From Sipunculus nudus (Eukaryota; Annelida; Sipuncula; Golfingiida; Sipunculidae): DNA of 64,000 nt. Positions 60,301 through 64,000 of this stretch are shown in pieces (the stretch's first letter is position 1; the number at the start of each line of letters is the position of its first letter). The stretch spans positions 16,663,382 to 16,727,381 of the forward strand of contig CM049317.1 in the NCBI GenBank assembly GCA_026874595.1. The letters are read 5' to 3'. Below the pieces are notes generated by a model that was not told the origin of the DNA, searched no databases, and worked only from the letters and a program-made list of their open reading frames with translations. Position numbers and translations under genes: made by a program.

Positions 60301-60660
60301 ATTAATATATGCTATATCCAGGATACGGGTTACCCTAACCCTTCGTGCATGAAATACTCCAGTAATTGTTTGTCATTATTGATACGGGCTATACCCGGGA
60401 TACGGGTTTTATGCTATATCGGGGATACGGGTTACCCTAACGCTTCGGGCATGAATTACCCCAGTAGATGTTTGCCATTATTAATATGTGCTATATCCGG
60501 GATACGGGTTACCCTAACCCTTCGGGCATGAAATAATCCAGTAAGTTGTTGTCCCTATTGATATTTGCTATATCCGGGATACGGGTTACCCTAACCCTTC
60601 GGGCATGAAATAATCCAGTAAGTTGTTGTCCCTACTGATATATGCTGTATCCGGGATAAA
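57355..60660 (+). repeat. 77-bp satellite array with telomere-like core, array 1
   Basis: About 43 tandem monomers of 77 bp: TGCTATATCCGGGATACGGG, then TTACCCTAACCCTTCGGGCA, TGAAATACTCCAGTAAGTG and TTTGTCACTATTAATATA. The core GGGTTACCCTAACCC is an inverted pair of GGGTTA/TAACCC and contains one and a half units of the metazoan telomere repeat. A longer-range repeat of about 1,635 bp is also present: an odd short monomer ending GGGTTTTATGCTATATCGGG recurs at 58,769 and 60,404. Confidence 0.95.
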
Positions 60661-61160
60661 ACCTTGAAATGATTAAAATGGACTGTTCAGAATGAAGATT
60701 TCAGAAGTGGCAGCAACGCGCCGGTCAAATTAAATCACGTGATTTGTGGCAAAAACCCCACGTGGTTGTTGAGGCGAGATGCCCACTGGACGTGTTACCC
60801 CCTTTAAAAGCAATAATAAGTGGGGAGTTTGATTTTTTGCCAAAAATAAATTGTATTTTAAATTGAAACGAGGATGTACATATATAATGCCAAATCTGGG
60901 TTCACTTGATATTCGAATGCAATATAAATTGTGGTGAATATTAGGCCTATTTGTCAGATATATTGCTGATTTATTATGTTATACTTTGATATGATATACC
61001 TGCATATACATATATATATAGATATTAATATATAAATTCATATAAATAAATATATATGTATATATATAGATAAAAATATATATATATATAAATATATATA
61101 TAAACTAATAAATATACATGTATATATATACCCCAAACATATTATATATATATATATTTA
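60661..61160. other. Unique segment within the 2,468-bp unit, AT-rich
   Basis: Follows the satellite at GGGATAAAACCTTGAAATG. It becomes very TA-rich from about 61,000. No gene recognised; repeated at 63,129-63,628. Confidence 0.6.
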
Positions 61161-61164
61161 TATA

Positions 61165-61540
61165 GTGTAACCTGTGCAATAAGAGCGCCTGTGAATTAAG
61201 ACCACTTCTGGCCAGACCCGTGGATAGTCTTATAATATATATATATATACAATATATAATGTGGTGGGAGAGAGATTTATTAAATGCTCTCTCGCTTTTT
61301 AGGATGGCTCAGACGTATACTTTGAAATCCACGCGAGGTGTCTATGGGCAGGATGCATTACGAATGGCTGTTAAAGCTGTTGCCGAAGGAGTAAGTGAAA
61401 AGGTGTCCCCCAGAGACTTCGGCGTCTCCCGAAACACTAAAAAGTGCTTAGCAGCGTCCAGCTTAGATTCTGAGAAGGAATGTATTTGGATTTGCCAGTC
61501 ACCTGATGCTCAGCCTTGGTTTTTATCTAATTAAAGGGGG
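61165..61540 (+). mobile_element. pogo/Tigger-like transposon, 5' end with HTH fragment
   Basis: The left end GTGTAACCTGTGCAATAAGA followed by GCGCCTGTGAATTAAGACC has the style of pogo-type termini. A frame from 61,303 reads MAQTYTLKSTRGVYGQDALR and then MAVKAVAEGV, EKVSPRDFGVSRNTKK. This matches the N-terminal Psq-type helix-turn-helix of pogo transposases (R-G-x-Y/W-x-x-x-x-L-x-x-A-x-x-A-V, then F-G-V-x-R-x-T). The frame leaves the family after about 53 residues and stops at 61,532; the DDE catalytic domain is absent, so the copy is dead. Confidence 0.65.
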
Positions 61541-61770
61541 CTATAATCACCTATAAAGCATGTTGAATATGCACGAAAAATAGCGTCTTCTCTTTGAAAT
61601 CAATTGGTACCTGCCAAAATATTGGCCTAAAAGTGTTGGCTTACTAGAGTGGACCTAGCGCGATCACTAGCAGGCGCCAGCCTAAACATAGCGAGAGGGC
61701 CCCCGTGTATCGCCCGGGCCACAATACCTGTCAATCAGGAGATGCCCTGAGTGACACTGGAAAAAAATTA
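61541..61770. other. Spacer between the duplicated units
   Basis: Contains a CpG-richer stretch (61,650-61,745) with no recognised product; borders the second satellite array. Confidence 0.5.
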
Positions 61771-61774
61771 GTGG

Positions 61775-63128
61775 ATGTTTGTCATTATAAATATGTGCTA
61801 TATCCGGGATACGGGTAACCCTAACCCTTCGGGCATGAAGTACCCCAGTAATTGTTTGCCATTATTAATATGTGCTATACCCTAACCCTTCGAGCATGAA
61901 ATACTCCAGTAAGTGTTTGTGACTATTCATATATGCTATATCCGGGATACGGGTTACCCTAACCCTTCGGGCATGAAATAATCAAGTAATTTTTTGTCCC
62001 TATTGATTTATACTATATCGGGGATACGGGTTACCCTAACGCTTCGGGCATGAAATACCGCAGTATCGATGTTTGCCATTATAAATATGTGCTATATCCG
62101 GGATACGGGTTACCCTAACCCTTCGGGCATGAAATAATCCCCTAGGTTGTTGTCCATATTGATATGTGCTATATCCGGGATACGGGTTACCCTAACCCTT
62201 CGGCATGAAATAATCCAGTAAGTTGTTTTCCCTATTGATATATGCTGTATCCGTGATGCGGGTTACCCTAACCCTTCGGGCATGAAATACTCCTGTGTGT
62301 GTCACTATTAATATATGCTATATCCAGGATACGGGTTTCCCTAACCCTTCAGGCATGAAATACTCCCGTAAGGTTTTGTCACTATCAATATATGTTATAT
62401 CCGGGATAGGGGTTACCCTAACCCTTCCGGCATGAAATACTCCAGTAAGTGTTTGTCACTATAGATATATGCTTTATCCGGTATACGGGTTACCCAAACC
62501 CTTCGGGAATAAAATACTCCAACAAGTGTTTGTAACTATTCATATATGCTATATCCGGGATACGGGTTTCCTTAACCCTTCGGGCATGATATACTCCAGT
62601 AGATGTTTGTCATTATTAATATGTGCTATATCCGGGTTACGGGTTACCCAAACCCTTTGGGAATAAAATACTCTTGTTAGTGTTTGTCATTATTAATATA
62701 TGCTGTATCCGGGATGCGGGTTACCCTAACCCTTCGGGCATGAAATACTCCAGTAAGTGTGTGTCACTATTAATATATGCTATATCCAGGATACGGGTTA
62801 CCCTAACCCTTCGTGCATGAAATACTCCAGTAATTGTTTGTCATTATTGATACGGGCTATACCCGGGATACGGGTTTTATGCTATATCGGGGATACGGGT
62901 TACCCTAACGCTTCGGGCATGAATTACCCCAGTAGATGTTTGCCATTATTAATATGTGCTATATCCGGGATACGGGTTACCCTAACCCTTCGGGCATGAA
63001 ATAATCCAGTAAGTTGTTGTCCCTATTGATATTTGCTATATCCGGGATACGGGTTACCCTAACCCTTCGGGCATGAAATAATCCAGTAAGTTGTTGTCCC
63101 TACTGATATATGCTGTATCCGGGATAAA
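61775..63128 (+). repeat. 77-bp satellite array with telomere-like core, array 2
   Basis: About 17 monomers. From about 61,942 they are the duplicate of 59,474-60,660; the first two or three are independent and partly truncated. Confidence 0.95.
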
Positions 63129-63632
63129 ACCTTGAAATGATTAAAATGGACTGTTCAGAATGAAGATTTCAGAAGTGGCAGCAACGCGCCGGTCAAATTA
63201 AATCACGTGATTTGTGGCAAAAACCCCACGTGGTTGTTGAGGCGAGATGCCCACTGGACGTGTTACCCCCTTTAAAAGCAATAATAAGTGGGGAGTTTGA
63301 TTTTTTGCCAAAAATAAATTGTATTTTAAATTGAAACGAGGATGTACATATATAATGCCAAATCTGGGTTCACTTGATATTCGAATGCAATATAAATTGT
63401 GGTGAATATTAGGCCTATTTGTCAGATATATTGCTGATTTATTATGTTATACTTTGATATGATATACCTGCATATACATATATATATAGATATTAATATA
63501 TAAATTCATATAAATAAATATATATGTATATATATAAATAAAAATATATATATATATATAAATATATATATAAACTAATAAATATACATGTATATATATA
63601 CCCCAAACATATTATATATATATATATTTATA

Positions 63633-64000
63633 TAGTGTAACCTGTGCAATAAGAGCGCCTGTGAATTAAGACCACTTCTGGCCAGACCCGTGGATAGTCT
63701 TATAATATATATATATATACAATATATAATGTGGTGGGAGAGAGATTTATTAAATGCTCTCTCGCTTTTTAGGATGGCTCAGACGTATACTTTGAAATCC
63801 ACGCGAGGTGTCTATGGGCAGGATGCATTACGAATGGCTGTTAAAGCTGTTGCCGAAGGAGTAAGTGAAAAGGTGGCCCCCAGAGACTTCGGCGTCTCCC
63901 GAAACACTAAAAAGTGCTTAGCAGCGTCCAGCTTAGATTCTGAGAAGGAATGTATTTGGATTTGCCAGTCACCTGATGCTCAGCCTTGGTTTTTATCTAA
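63633..64000 (+). mobile_element. pogo/Tigger-like fragment, second copy, cut by the window end
   Basis: Matches 61,165-61,532 at +2,468. The HTH frame starts at 63,771; one substitution gives EKVAPRDFGV in place of EKVSPRDFGV. Confidence 0.65.

Larger units (their letters stand above)
59474..64000 (+). repeat. Tandem duplication, 2,468-bp period, running off the window
   Basis: The sequence from about 59,474 is repeated from about 61,942 with few changes, up to the window end at 64,000 (matching 61,532). The unit combines the right part of the 77-bp satellite, a unique AT-rich segment and a pogo-type transposase fragment. The segment 61,533-61,770 is the only part seen once. Confidence 0.9.

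Noticed and set aside
59219..62999. Repeated 65-80 codon frames such as those starting at 60,001 and 62,469
   Set aside because: They are translations of the 77-bp satellite, identical between copies because of the 2,468-bp duplication.

Overview
The window looks like intergenic, repeat-rich DNA of a lophotrochozoan animal, most likely a mollusc. The signs are low overall GC, short exons with canonical GT/AG splice sites and introns of a few hundred bases, many (TA)n tracts, tRNA-derived SINEs, pogo-type elements and dispersed repeats rich in AAGGTCA-type words. The phylum call is inference from repeat style. Most open frames over 60 codons here are chance frames in AT-rich or satellite DNA.

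Left third (1-26.7 kb): a small family of tandem paralogues on the + strand that encode a secreted SnoaL/DUF4440-like (NTF2-fold) protein. Copy B (23,413-26,113) is intact in four exons and predicts 141 residues with a signal peptide and a CCAAT/TATA promoter. Copy C (6,234-8,930) keeps recognisable exons 2-4 but has a lost acceptor, a frameshift and several stops. Copy A (11,911-12,512) keeps remnants of exons 1 and 2 with both donor sites lost. Among them lie a 5'-truncated non-LTR retrotransposon with a 13-bp target duplication, three copies of a tRNA-derived SINE, a 2.5-kb terminal-inverted-repeat element whose ends are arrays of TTGTGTT/AACACAA words, and two inverted copies of a CpG-rich repeat.

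Middle (26.7-46.5 kb): dispersed repeats, plus the 3' half of a minus-strand gene (31,728-33,369) for a single-pass membrane protein: a Ser/Thr-rich stalk exon, a transmembrane exon, two tandem 47-nt exons that look mutually exclusive, and a terminal cytoplasmic-tail exon. Its ectodomain exons were not found. A 513-bp pogo-type MITE at 40.4 kb is bounded exactly by a paralogous empty site in the same window.

Right third (46.6-64 kb): two satellite arrays. The first (about 46.66-54.88 kb, roughly 75 monomers of 100 or 137 bp) carries in nearly every monomer, in one orientation, a close match to the CTCF consensus next to a 9-bp-arm near-palindrome. The second (57.35-60.66 and 61.77-63.13 kb, 77-bp monomers) is built round the telomere-like word GGGTTACCCTAACCC. 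Its right part, with a pogo transposase fragment, is tandemly duplicated with a 2,468-bp period and runs off the window.
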